Part shown: in pieces, positions 1-7,717 of the stretch
Position numbering within the stretch: the first letter of the stretch is position 1
Layout: the number at the start of each line of letters is the position of its first letter
Origin: an uncultured Prevotella sp.
Lineage (GTDB): Bacteria > Bacteroidota > Bacteroidia > Bacteroidales > Bacteroidaceae
Direction of reading: 5' to 3'
Assembly (NCBI GenBank): GCA_905202125.1
Contig: CAJKQX010000043.1
Coordinates: 1-21,622, forward strand
DNA length: 21,622 nucleotides
Position numbers and translations under genes: made by a program
Notes under the pieces: model-generated
What the model was told of the DNA's origin: nothing
Databases searched by the model: none
What the model saw: the letters and a program-made list of their open reading frames with translations, nothing else

Positions 1-143
1 TTGTTCTGGCACACATGACAGGACATGTAAGAAGAGCCGAAATAATCGACTTCGGCAAACACAATCTCAAGAAATTTCAGTCCCTTGGCAGCTTTACCGA
101 AATGTTCGCCAGATTCGCTAAGGTGCTTTGTTTCAATATTCCT
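1..143 (-). other. Unassigned open reading frame at left edge, no start codon
   Basis: On the minus strand a frame stays open from base 143 to the window edge. It reads like protein (ending ..VDYFGSSYMSCHVCQN), with balanced composition and a Cys-x-x-Cys. No in-frame ATG, GTG or TTG lies near its beginning. An ATG at 148-150 preceded by a purine-rich stretch opens another frame (MVKEY, then stop) that would join this one if a single base near 134 were dropped. It may therefore be the start of a frameshifted gene or chance. I do not recognise the family and assign no function. Confidence 0.25.
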
Positions 144-177
144 TCACCATTTTTCTCTCTTTCTCAGTTTTTTGTTG

Positions 178-185
178 TATCTTTG
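178..185 (+). promoter_or_regulatory. Putative -7 box (TATCTTTG) upstream of the glutaminase remnant
   Basis: TATCTTTG fits the Bacteroidetes -7 consensus TAnnTTTG and lies about 110 bases ahead of the glutaminase remnant on the same strand. No good TTTG -33 element is seen about 20 bases upstream, so this rests on the -7 box alone. Confidence 0.35.
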
Positions 186-296
186 CCCCGGACAATTGCT
201 ATACCTCGGCAATGTCGAGCGAGCTTATTCTTCGTAATCCATCACGATGAAAATCGGAAGTATGAAATGGAAATATTATTAACCAAATAAAGACAA

Positions 297-703
297 ATGA
301 TAAAAAACCTGTTTGCTACATTACTGGCCCTGACCGCCGTATGCGGTGTGCAGGCTAACGACTTGTATAAGGCAAGCCGACAGATAGACATGCGCCCGCC
401 GTCGGTGCCGTTGATAACATCAGATACATATTATCTGCTGGAATACGGTCTCGACCCGGTGAATCAGGTGTGCACCGACGACTTTGCAGGACATCTCGCA
501 CATAACGCCAACCTCTCGGCACACAGGACGATTTCCTCAAGATAGTACATCCCGTATATGTCTATGCCAACGAGACTCCGTCGCGTGTGCCCATCAGCGA
601 CTGGTACGACACCGACAACGCCAAGATGATGAATTTCAAGGCCCGTTCGGTGGTAGGCGGATTCTACATGAAGATGCTCATGGAAAGAATGAAAAATAGA
701 TAA
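297..703 (+). pseudogene. Glutaminase (DUF4964/DUF4965 family) remnant with two internal deletions
   Basis: Three pieces of one large secreted Bacteroidetes glutaminase-like protein (normally about 700-830 residues) lie in order. Piece 1 (297 to about 430) encodes a signal peptide and the family's N-terminal motif PPSVPLITSDTY. Piece 2 (about 430-520) is fused in frame and carries LLEYGLDPVNQVCTDDFAGH and AHNANLS, normally far into the C-terminal six-hairpin domain. Piece 3 (about 521-703) is in another frame: TQDDFLKIVHPVYVYANE, PISDWYDT and ARSVVGGFYMKML, the family's C-terminus, ending at TAA 701-703. The first frame stops early at 545. So about 45 N-terminal codons, one middle piece and about 60 C-terminal codons remain, with the catalytic bulk gone. 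The intact family hydrolyses glutamine to glutamate outside the cytoplasm. Family recognition is from memory of conserved motifs. A collapsed assembly is the main alternative to true decay. Confidence 0.8.
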
Positions 704-737
704 AAATTCTTTGTGAATTTTGTTATATAGTTTGGTG

Positions 738-775
738 GGAAGGTACGAAGTGAGTTCGTGCCTTCCATTTTTTTT
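738..775 (+). terminator. Rho-independent terminator
   Basis: A 12-base stem (GGAAGGTACGAA with TTCGTGCCTTCC, one G-U pair) around a 5-base loop is followed by eight T residues (768-775). It lies 34 bases after the glutaminase remnant's last stop and insulates tsaB from it. Confidence 0.88.
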
Positions 776-807
776 GTCAACACGGATGTAATCTCATTGT
801 TTTTGTC

Positions 808-815
808 TAAATTTG
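808..815 (+). promoter_or_regulatory. Putative -7 box (TAAATTTG) for tsaB and the genes after it
   Basis: TAAATTTG matches TAnnTTTG and lies 27 bases before the tsaB ATG, just after the terminator that ends the previous transcript. A -33 TTTG at the usual spacing is not evident. The position, first in a same-strand gene run, is the main support. Confidence 0.4.
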
Positions 816-842
816 CAATTGATATACAAAACAATAAAAACA

Positions 843-1535
843 ATGTCGTGTATTTTGCATATAGAGACAAGCACCAGCGTTTGTTCCGTGGCGGTGAGCC
901 AAGACGGTGCTTGCATATTCAGTAAAGAAGATCATGACGGTCCCAACCATGCGGTTAACTTAGGCGTGTATGTAGACGAGGCATTGTCGTTTGCCGACAG
1001 TCATGCCATACCGGTGGATTCCGTGGCTGTGAGTTGCGGCCCCGGCTCGTACACAGGATTGCGCATAGGAGTGTCGATGGCCAAAGGCGTGTGCTTCGGT
1101 CGCGACCTCAGGCTCATAGCCATACCCACGCTCGAGTTGCTCGCCGTGCCGTTGTTGCTCGAACACGAGTTGGAAGACAACGCACTGCTGTGCCCCATGC
1201 TTGACGCCCGACGGATGGAGGTGTATTCCGCCGTGTACGACAGGGCGCTGCGCGAGGTGCGTGGCGTGGGAGCCGACATCGTGGATGCCGACACATATAA
1301 AGAATATCTTGATCGTGGTCCCGTGTATTTCTTCGGCAACGGCGCGTCCAAATGCAAGGATGTAATCACCCATCCCAATGCCCGTTTCATCGATAACGTT
1401 GAGCCGATAGCCCGATGGATGTATCCTCTTGCAGAGAAACGTATGGCCAATGAGCAATTTGAGGACGTGGCATATTTCGTTCCGTTCTATCTCAAGGATT
1501 TTGTGGCGATAAAGAGCAAAAATCCATTGCTGTGA
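843..1535 (+). CDS. tsaB: tRNA threonylcarbamoyladenosine synthesis protein TsaB
   Basis: TsaB is the dimerising partner of TsaD. With TsaE it helps transfer threonylcarbamoyl to A37 of ANN-decoding tRNAs (t6A) in the cytoplasm. The 230-residue product starts SCILHIETSTSVCSVAVSQDG, the ASKHA-type first strand and turn of TsaB, and has the conserved VSCGPGSYTGLRIGVSMAKG loop near residue 60. Length is normal for the family. I chose ATG 843 because it puts the first beta strand at the N-terminus; an upstream TTG (813) would add ten residues overlapping the putative promoter. It is the first gene after a terminator and is followed after 87 bases by the DUF4290 gene on the same strand. Confidence 0.93.
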   Translation: MSCILHIETSTSVCSVAVSQDGACIFSKEDHDGPNHAVNLGVYVDEALSFADSHAIPVDSVAVSCGPGSYTGLRIGVSMAKGVCFGRDLRLIAIPTLELLAVPLLLEHELEDNALLCPMLDARRMEVYSAVYDRALREVRGVGADIVDADTYKEYLDRGPVYFFGNGASKCKDVITHPNARFIDNVEPIARWMYPLAEKRMANEQFEDVAYFVPFYLKDFVAIKSKNPLL

Positions 1536-1622
1536 ACCGAAAGGGCTGACGCGCGGCACATAAGCGACATGGCGTAGTGACCGATTCATGCCACCCGACA
1601 ACAAAGAAAACAAATAAGAATA

Positions 1623-2216
1623 ATGAAAATAGAAGGACTTGATTACAATACACAGCGCGAGAAGATGGTGATGCCGGAGTATGGACGCACCGTGCAGAGC
1701 CTTGTGGACTATGCGGTGGCCCTGCCCGACAAGGCCGAACGACAGAAATGTGCCCATGCCATCGTCGCCATCATGGAGCGGATGTTCCCTCCCGCACAAG
1801 GTGCTGTCGACTATCGTCAGAAACTGTGGGACCATCTCGCCATAATGAGCGATTTCAAACTCGACATCGATTATCCCTACGACATAACCCAGGCCGGCCA
1901 TATAGCCGTGAAGCCAGAACCGATGGAGTATCCGATGAAACGCATTCCGGTGAAACATTATGGCACCATCTTGTTCGAAATACTTGAACATCTCAAGACC
2001 ATGCCGGCCGGGAAAGAGCGCGACGAACTGGTGCGTCTGACCGCCAATCAGATGAAACGCGACCTCTATCAGTGGAGCAACGGTTCATCGGACGATGAGA
2101 AAGTGGCATCCGACCTGGCCGGATTCACCGACGGAAGGATTCAGCTGGATATCGACAACTTTGTGTTCGACAAGTTCGACACAAGGGACAACGAACGCAA
2201 ACGCAGAAAAAGATAA
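1623..2216 (+). CDS. DUF4290 family protein of unknown function
   Basis: The 197-residue cytoplasmic protein has no signal peptide or membrane segment. It matches, from memory, the DUF4290 family (MKIEGLDYNTQREKMVMPEYGR start, YRQKLWDHLAIMSDFKLDIDYPY in the middle), found throughout Bacteroidetes. It looks mainly alpha-helical and ends in a very basic tail (NERKRRKR), suggesting contact with nucleic acid or another acidic partner; that is inference. The function is unknown to me. It is followed after one base by murA, so the two are probably translated from one message. The conserved position beside murA suggests a housekeeping role. Confidence 0.87.
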   Translation: MKIEGLDYNTQREKMVMPEYGRTVQSLVDYAVALPDKAERQKCAHAIVAIMERMFPPAQGAVDYRQKLWDHLAIMSDFKLDIDYPYDITQAGHIAVKPEPMEYPMKRIPVKHYGTILFEILEHLKTMPAGKERDELVRLTANQMKRDLYQWSNGSSDDEKVASDLAGFTDGRIQLDIDNFVFDKFDTRDNERKRRKR

Positions 2217-2217
2217 T

Positions 2218-3528
2218 ATGGAATCGTTTATCATCGAAGGCGGTCATACGCTCAAAGGCACCATAATACCGCAAGGCGCCAAAAACGAGGCACTCGAGGT
2301 CATCAGCGCAGTGTTGCTCACCGACAAGGCTGTGAGAATCGACAACATCCCCGATATCCTTGATGTGAACAATCTCATACTTCTCTTGCAGAACATGGGC
2401 GTGAAGGTCACGCGTCATTCACGCAACGATTATACCTTTCAGGCGGACAATCTCGATTTCGCATATCTGGGCAGCGACGAATACGTCAAGAAATGTTCGG
2501 CCCTCAGAGGCAGCGTTCTCATGATGGGACCGCTGCTCGGTCGTTTCGGCAAAGCAACCATTGCCGAGCCCGGAGGCGACAAGATAGGTCGTAGGCGTCT
2601 GGATACCCATTTCTTGGGATTCAAGTATCTGGGTGCACAAATGGTGGTGGATCAGGAGCGTGCAGTGTACAACATTCAGGCCGACAAGCTCAAAGGATGC
2701 TACATGTTGCTCGATGAAGCATCCATCACAGGAACAGCCAACATCATAATGGCGGCCGTGCTGGCCGAAGGCACCACCACTATATACAATGCGGCGTGCG
2801 AACCCTACATACAGCAACTGTGCAACATGCTCAACACTATGGGTGCCGACATCAGTGGCATAGGTTCCAATCTGCTGACCATCAATGGGGTGGCGAGTCT
2901 GCATGGTACCGAGCACAAGGTGCTGCCCGATATGATCGAGGTGGGATCGTTCATCGGTATGGCCGCTATGGTAGGCGAGGGCGTACTCATAAAGGATGTG
3001 TCCGTCAGACAGCTCGGCATCATCCCGGAGGCCTTCCGACGTCTTGGCATCACGCTTAATATTCAGGGCGACGACATATTTGTGCCAGCTCATCCTCATT
3101 ATGAAATCGATTCGTTCATCGACGGCACCATCATGACGCTGGCCGATGCACCGTGGCCGGGGCTTACGCCCGACCTTCTCTCTGTGCTCATCGTCGTTGC
3201 CACACAGGCACGGGGAAGTGTACTGTTCCATCAGAAAATGTTTGAGAGCAGACTGTTCTTTGTCGACAAACTCATCGATATGGGTGCTCAGATCATCTTG
3301 TGCGACCCCCACAGAGCAGTGGTCATAGGTCATGACAACTGTCGCAAACTGCGCGCACGACGCATGTCGAGCCCCGATATCCGTGCGGGCATCGCCTTGC
3401 TGATAGCTGCCCTGGGAGCCTCGGGCACCAGCCGCATAGACAACATCGCGCAGATAGACCGCGGATATGAGAACATCGAGCATCGCCTGAATGCTCTCGG
3501 AGCGCATATCGAGCGCGTGGAGTGCTGA
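2218..3528 (+). CDS. murA: UDP-N-acetylglucosamine 1-carboxyvinyltransferase MurA
   Basis: MurA transfers enolpyruvate from PEP to UDP-GlcNAc, the first committed cytoplasmic step of peptidoglycan synthesis. The 436-residue product has normal length for the two-domain EPT fold. Visible motifs are PQGAKNEAL with catalytic Lys22, RGSVLMMGPLLGRFGKA (about 97-113), the active-site loop EPGGDKIGRRRLD (117-129), and PWPGLTPDLLS further on. The loop residue that is Cys115 in E. coli, the target of fosfomycin, is Asp121 here (codon 2578-2580). Asp enzymes are active and insensitive to the drug in other bacteria. I chose ATG 2218 because the MESFIIEGG start is conserved; the same frame reads upstream into the DUF4290 gene only as overlap. 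Confidence 0.96.
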   Translation: MESFIIEGGHTLKGTIIPQGAKNEALEVISAVLLTDKAVRIDNIPDILDVNNLILLLQNMGVKVTRHSRNDYTFQADNLDFAYLGSDEYVKKCSALRGSVLMMGPLLGRFGKATIAEPGGDKIGRRRLDTHFLGFKYLGAQMVVDQERAVYNIQADKLKGCYMLLDEASITGTANIIMAAVLAEGTTTIYNAACEPYIQQLCNMLNTMGADISGIGSNLLTINGVASLHGTEHKVLPDMIEVGSFIGMAAMVGEGVLIKDVSVRQLGIIPEAFRRLGITLNIQGDDIFVPAHPHYEIDSFIDGTIMTLADAPWPGLTPDLLSVLIVVATQARGSVLFHQKMFESRLFFVDKLIDMGAQIILCDPHRAVVIGHDNCRKLRARRMSSPDIRAGIALLIAALGASGTSRIDNIAQIDRGYENIEHRLNALGAHIERVEC

Positions 3529-3559
3529 TACGGACAATTCAAATCACATAAATTCGAGA

Positions 3560-4084
3560 ATGATAAGAAGAGAAGACGTTTATCGTATAGGTCGTATCGG
3601 CAAGCCGCATGGTGTGAACGGCGAGGTCAGTTTCATGTTTGATGATGATGTTTTCGACCGTACCGATGCCGAATATCTCGTGCTTGACATAGATGGAATA
3701 CTTGTTCCCTTTTTCATGGATGAATATCGGTTCCACGGAAATGCCACAGCGCTTGTGACATTCTGCGGCATCGACACTCAGGACAAGGCCCGCACTATCA
3801 CCGGTTGTGATGTTTATTTCCCGCGTGAGGTGGGTGATGATGACGATACCCTCACGTGGGCGAAGATCGTGGGCTACACTGTCGTCAACGCTGCCGATTT
3901 GTCTGAAATGGGTAAAATCACGGCGGTGGATGACAATACTGTGAATACGCTATTCGTGATCGATACCCTCGATGGCGAGATACTTGTCCCGGCGGCTATG
4001 CCTTTGATTGTGGCTGTCGATGAGAACGAGCGCAGGATAACAATGCACATCCCTGAGGGGATACTTGAACTCAACAAAATATGA
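3560..4084 (+). CDS. rimM: Ribosome maturation factor RimM
   Basis: RimM binds ribosomal protein S19 and helps mature the 30S head and 16S 3' region. The 174-residue product starts MIRREDVYRIGRIGKPHGVNGEVSF, the RimM N-terminal beta-barrel signature, and its C-terminal half (DGEILVPAAMPLIVAVDENE, near 140-160) matches the PRC-barrel region. The central acidic stretch (EVGDDDDT) is a domain linker. I chose ATG 3560 from the conserved signature; the frame stays open upstream to 3491 into murA without homology. Its stop TGA overlaps the dxr start by four bases, so rimM and dxr are likely translationally coupled. Confidence 0.94.
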   Translation: MIRREDVYRIGRIGKPHGVNGEVSFMFDDDVFDRTDAEYLVLDIDGILVPFFMDEYRFHGNATALVTFCGIDTQDKARTITGCDVYFPREVGDDDDTLTWAKIVGYTVVNAADLSEMGKITAVDDNTVNTLFVIDTLDGEILVPAAMPLIVAVDENERRITMHIPEGILELNKI

Positions 4085-5235
4085 AAAAACAAATATGCAT
4101 TCTTGGGTCTACGGGCTCAATAGGTACTCAGGCTCTCGACGTCATAGAGCAACACCCCGATTTGTATGAAGCCTACTGTCTCACGGCCAACAATCGGGTG
4201 GAACAGTTGGCAGAGCAGGCGCATAAGTTCAATCCCGCGGCCGTGGTCATAGCCAACGAGGCGCGTTATGACGAGTTGAAAAGTCTCATGGCCGACATGC
4301 CGGATGTCAAAGTGTATGCCGGCGCCCGCGCTCTCGATGAGATTGTCGAGGCCGGACCCATCGACATGGTGCTCACGGCGATGGTGGGCTACGCCGGATT
4401 GTCACCCACCATACATGCCATCAAGGCTCACAAGAAGATATGTCTGGCCAATAAGGAGACACTGGTGGTGGCCGGCGAACTGATTTGCAGGCTTGCGGCT
4501 GAGAATCATGTACCCGTGTTGCCGGTGGACAGCGAGCACTCCGCCATCTTCCAAAGCATCGTGGGCGAGGGCGACAACGGGATAGAAAAGATCTTGCTGA
4601 CGGCCTCCGGCGGACCGTTCCGCCTGTTCACCAAAGAGCAGATGGCCACAGTCACAGCGCAGGACGCACTCCGTCATCCTACCTGGGATATGGGTGCGAA
4701 AATCACTATCGACTCGGCCTCGATGATGAACAAGGGCTTTGAGGTGATCGAAGCCAAATGGCTCTTCGGCGTTCCGGCCGACAAGATACAGGTGCTCGTG
4801 CATCCTCAGTCGATAGTACACAGTGCGGTGCAGTTTGCCGACGGCGCTGTCAAGGCACAGTTGGGTGTTCCCGACATGCGCCTGCCGATACAGTACGCAT
4901 TCTCTTATCCCGATCGTCTGTCGTTGAAGGGTGATCGTCTCGACCTCTTCCGTCAGCCTCTCGAGTTCTTCGAGCCCGATCTGGATAAGTTCCGCTGCCT
5001 TGCTCTCGCTTTTCAATCGATCGAGCAAGGTGGTAATATGCCCTGTATCGTCAATGCTGCAAACGAGATTGTGAACGAAGGATTTCGTCATGGCAAGTGC
5101 TCGTTCCTGTCGATGGCCGATATTATAGAGTCCACTATGAACCGCGTGGCGTTCGATGCCAACCCCTCGTATGACACGTATGTAGCGACCGATGCCGAGG
5201 CGCGGCGCGTAGCTATGGAAATAATGAACAAATAA
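4081..5235 (+). CDS. dxr: 1-deoxy-D-xylulose 5-phosphate reductoisomerase
   Basis: Dxr (IspC) converts DXP to 2-C-methyl-D-erythritol 4-phosphate with NADPH and a divalent metal, the committed step of the non-mevalonate isoprenoid pathway. The 384-residue product has the NADPH loop GSTGSIGT (9-16), ANKETLVVAGELI, the metal and substrate motif PVDSEHSAIFQ, ASGGPF, and the IDSASMMNKGFEVIEA plus HPQSIVHSAV segments. These are all the expected catalytic elements, at normal length. Its ATG overlaps the rimM stop (ATGA), and rseP follows after 17 bases, so the three genes are probably one transcript. Confidence 0.97.
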   Translation: MKKQICILGSTGSIGTQALDVIEQHPDLYEAYCLTANNRVEQLAEQAHKFNPAAVVIANEARYDELKSLMADMPDVKVYAGARALDEIVEAGPIDMVLTAMVGYAGLSPTIHAIKAHKKICLANKETLVVAGELICRLAAENHVPVLPVDSEHSAIFQSIVGEGDNGIEKILLTASGGPFRLFTKEQMATVTAQDALRHPTWDMGAKITIDSASMMNKGFEVIEAKWLFGVPADKIQVLVHPQSIVHSAVQFADGAVKAQLGVPDMRLPIQYAFSYPDRLSLKGDRLDLFRQPLEFFEPDLDKFRCLALAFQSIEQGGNMPCIVNAANEIVNEGFRHGKCSFLSMADIIESTMNRVAFDANPSYDTYVATDAEARRVAMEIMNK

Positions 5236-5252
5236 TACAATTAAAACGAATA

Positions 5253-6635
5253 ATGGAAATATTTTTGATAAAGATGTTGCAGTTTATGCTTGCAATATCT
5301 ATTTTGGTGCTCCTGCATGAGGGCGGACACTTCTTTTTCTCCAAACTTTTTGGAGTACGCGTAGAGAAATTCTATCTTTTCTTCGATCCGTGGTTTCATC
5401 TTTTTGAGTTCAAGCCCAAAAACAGCGATACCGTCTATGGTGTGGGCTGGTTGCCGTTGGGTGGCTATTGCAAGATCTCGGGAATGATAGACGAGTCGAT
5501 GGATACCGAACAGATGAAGCAACCGATGCAACCCTGGGAGTTTCGTTCGCGTCCGGCATGGCAGCGCCTTCTCATCATGATTGGCGGTGTGCTGGTCAAT
5601 TTCCTGCTCGCACTGTTCATCTACTCGATGTGTCTGTTCCATTGGGGCGATGAATATATCGGCATGAAGGACATGACAATGGGTATGAAATTCAACAGCG
5701 AGGCCAAAGCGTTGGGATTTCAAGACGGCGATGTGCTTTTGGGTACGGACAAAGGCGAGTTCAAAGGCTTTGGTGCCGACATGTTCCGCGACTTGTCCGA
5801 GGCTACACGTGCCGACATCATACGGGGTGGCAAACCGATGACCATCACCCTGCCGGGCGAGATCAATCTGCTCGGTATGCTCAAGGCCGAGCCCCAGTTT
5901 GCCCGTCCGCTGATACCGGCGCGCATAGACAGTGTGCTGAGCAATTCCGTTGCATCGCGCATCGGTATGCGCAAGGGTGACATGATATTGTCCGTCAACG
6001 GCACAAAGGTAGACTCGTACAATGATTTCATCTACGAAGTAGGTCGTCGTCGCGACATGCTTGCCGCCGCAGTCAGCCATCAGGACAGTGTCGCCGCGCG
6101 TCGTATGAACGTGGTGTTTGCCCATATCGATGGAACCAAACGATATGTCTACACGGCCAAGACCACTCTTTCCGACAAACTGGAATTTGGATTCTATGCT
6201 AAATCTATTGCCGATTATTACACTCCGGTGCATGTGTCCTACGGTTTCTGGGAGAGTTTCCCGGCTGGCATAAAGTACGGTTGGAATGTGCTGGCAGGAT
6301 ATGTGGGCGACATGAAATACGTCTTCTCGGCCGATGGAGCCAAGTCGCTGGGTGGTTTCGGAGCCATTGGCGGACTGTTCCCCTCTACTTGGGACTGGCA
6401 TGCCTTCTGGCTTATGACAGCTTTCCTGAGCATCATCCTTGCCTTCATGAATATCCTTCCGATTCCGGCACTTGACGGAGGACACGTACTCTTCTTGCTC
6501 TATGAGATCATCACACGCCGCAAACCGAGCGAGAATTTCATGATCTGGGCCGAATACATCGGCATCGGCATACTCATGCTATTGATGATTGTGGCCAATC
6601 TCAATGATATCCTGAGGTGGCTCGGATATATGTAA
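5253..6635 (+). CDS. rseP: RIP metalloprotease RseP (site-2 protease family M50)
   Basis: This inner-membrane zinc protease cuts substrates within the membrane, typically anti-sigma factors or leftover signal peptides. The 460-residue product has an N-terminal membrane helix with the HExxH zinc site as HEGGH (22-26), a second hydrophobic helix near 105-125, and a PDZ-type periplasmic region near 220-265 (ASRIGMRKGDMILSVNGTKV). The third zinc ligand motif LDGGH is near residue 408, in NILPIPALDGGHVLF, followed by a last membrane helix. VEKFYLFF after the zinc site is typical of Bacteroidetes members. The length is normal for them. It is the last gene of the plus-strand block and ends six bases before a terminator. 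No sigma or anti-sigma gene lies nearby to name its substrate. Confidence 0.94.
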   Translation: MEIFLIKMLQFMLAISILVLLHEGGHFFFSKLFGVRVEKFYLFFDPWFHLFEFKPKNSDTVYGVGWLPLGGYCKISGMIDESMDTEQMKQPMQPWEFRSRPAWQRLLIMIGGVLVNFLLALFIYSMCLFHWGDEYIGMKDMTMGMKFNSEAKALGFQDGDVLLGTDKGEFKGFGADMFRDLSEATRADIIRGGKPMTITLPGEINLLGMLKAEPQFARPLIPARIDSVLSNSVASRIGMRKGDMILSVNGTKVDSYNDFIYEVGRRRDMLAAAVSHQDSVAARRMNVVFAHIDGTKRYVYTAKTTLSDKLEFGFYAKSIADYYTPVHVSYGFWESFPAGIKYGWNVLAGYVGDMKYVFSADGAKSLGGFGAIGGLFPSTWDWHAFWLMTAFLSIILAFMNILPIPALDGGHVLFLLYEIITRRKPSENFMIWAEYIGIGILMLLMIVANLNDILRWLGYM

Positions 6636-6640
6636 AAATC

Positions 6641-6681
6641 AAAAAAATATCGGGATCGATCTTCTGTCCCGATATTTTTTT
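6641..6681. terminator. Bidirectional rho-independent terminator between rseP and argF'
   Basis: AAAAAAATATCGGGA (6641-6655) pairs perfectly with TCCCGATATTTTTTT (6667-6681) around an 11-base loop. With an A run on one side and a T run on the other, it can stop transcription from both convergent genes. Confidence 0.9.
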
Positions 6682-6722
6682 ATTATAAGTTGTACGAAAG
6701 TGTCGTTGCTTTCGTCTTGTTT

Positions 6723-7685
6723 TTATAAAGCCTCAATCATTCTTTTGATTACCACCTCGGCCGAGATCTCGCGGTTGGCAGCCTCGGGTATCACCAGCGA
6801 GTTGGCGCTTTCTATCACTTCGTCGGTCACGATGAGGCCGCGGCGTACGGGCAGACAGTGCATGAACTTGCCGTTGTCGGTGACCGCCATATGTGCTGCA
6901 TCGATGGTCCACGACATGTCCTTGCTCAGTATCTTGCCGTAATCAGACGGCGAGGCTACACCCGGACAGCTCCAGTTCTTGGCATACACGAAATGTGCAC
7001 CTTCCAGCGCTTTCATCTGATTGTATTCCACACGCGCCCCTCCGGCAAATTCCGGGTCGAGCTCGTAGCCCTCAGGATGAGTGATGACAAAGTCCACATC
7101 AGCCGCGTTCATCCATTCGGCGAACGAGTTGGGCACAGCCTGGGGCAGTGCGCGGCAGTGGGGAGCCCATGTCAGCACCACTTTGGGCCGTTCCACCGTC
7201 TTGTGTTCCTCAATGGTGATGAGGTCGGCGAAAGCCTGAAGAGGGTGCACCGTGGCCGTCTCCATAGCGAATACCGGTCGTCCACTGTATTTCACAAATT
7301 GCTGAACCACCGTCTCGGCATAGTCATATTCGCGATCCGTGAGTCCCGCAAACGACCTTATGCCTATCAGGTCGCAATAGTTGCCCATCACGGGGATGGC
7401 CTCGAGTAGATGTTCCGACTTGTCGCCGTCCATGATGACGCCACGCTCGGTCTCCAGTTTCCATGCTCCCGCGTTCACGTCGAGCACCATCACGTTCATG
7501 CCGAGATTCATGGCCGCTTTCTGAGTGCTCAGTCGGGTGCGCAGACTGTTGTTGAAGAATATCATCAGCAAGGTCTTGTTGCGGCCCAGATGCTGATATC
7601 CGAATCTGTTTTTCTTTATTTCCTGTGCCTCTGCCAGTGCCTCTTTGAGGTTGCCGAGGTCTTTCACATTGAAAAATGTATGCAT
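6723..7685 (-). CDS. argF': N-acylornithine carbamoyltransferase, probably N-succinyl-L-ornithine type
   Basis: The enzyme joins carbamoyl phosphate to an N-acylated ornithine, giving N-acylcitrulline, in the acylated arginine route of Bacteroidetes and Xanthomonadales. The 320-residue product follows the Bacteroides fragilis enzyme closely in my memory: GRNKTLLMIFFNNSLRTRLS (carbamoyl phosphate motif SxRT at 47-50), AWKLETERGVIMDGDK, ITHPEGYELDPEFAGGARV and HCLPVRRGLIVTDEV. The specificity residue is Pro90 in the B. fragilis succinylornithine enzyme and Glu in the acetylornithine enzyme. Here it is Ser90 (codon 7416-7418), which argues for succinylornithine. I chose ATG 7685; upstream in-frame sequence overlaps proA without homology. 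It lies 32 bases after proA, last in the proB-proA-argF' run. Confidence 0.94.
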   Translation of the reverse strand: MHTFFNVKDLGNLKEALAEAQEIKKNRFGYQHLGRNKTLLMIFFNNSLRTRLSTQKAAMNLGMNVMVLDVNAGAWKLETERGVIMDGDKSEHLLEAIPVMGNYCDLIGIRSFAGLTDREYDYAETVVQQFVKYSGRPVFAMETATVHPLQAFADLITIEEHKTVERPKVVLTWAPHCRALPQAVPNSFAEWMNAADVDFVITHPEGYELDPEFAGGARVEYNQMKALEGAHFVYAKNWSCPGVASPSDYGKILSKDMSWTIDAAHMAVTDNGKFMHCLPVRRGLIVTDEVIESANSLVIPEAANREISAEVVIKRMIEAL

Positions 7686-7717
7686 AGTTTTCCTTTTTAT
7701 ATGATATGATTGTCGGG

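Noticed and set aside
131..150. Programmed +1 frameshift of the RF2 type at TAT-TGA in the edge frame
   Set aside because: The RF2 site needs CTT-TGA-C with an upstream Shine-Dalgarno-like element; neither is present, and the gene is unidentified.
15..290. 91-residue plus-strand frame at the left end
   Set aside because: Composition is not protein-like, no family is recognised, and a putative promoter lies inside it.
960..1991. Long minus-strand frame opposite tsaB and the DUF4290 gene
   Set aside because: It is a shadow: rich in His, Cys and Gly, with no motif, and it spans two well-supported genes.
2419..3537. 372-residue minus-strand frame opposite murA
   Set aside because: It mirrors murA codon bias, and murA is certain.
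5241..6485. 414-residue minus-strand frame opposite rseP
   Set aside because: It is antisense to a complete RseP with all zinc motifs, and its own sequence has no recognisable domain.
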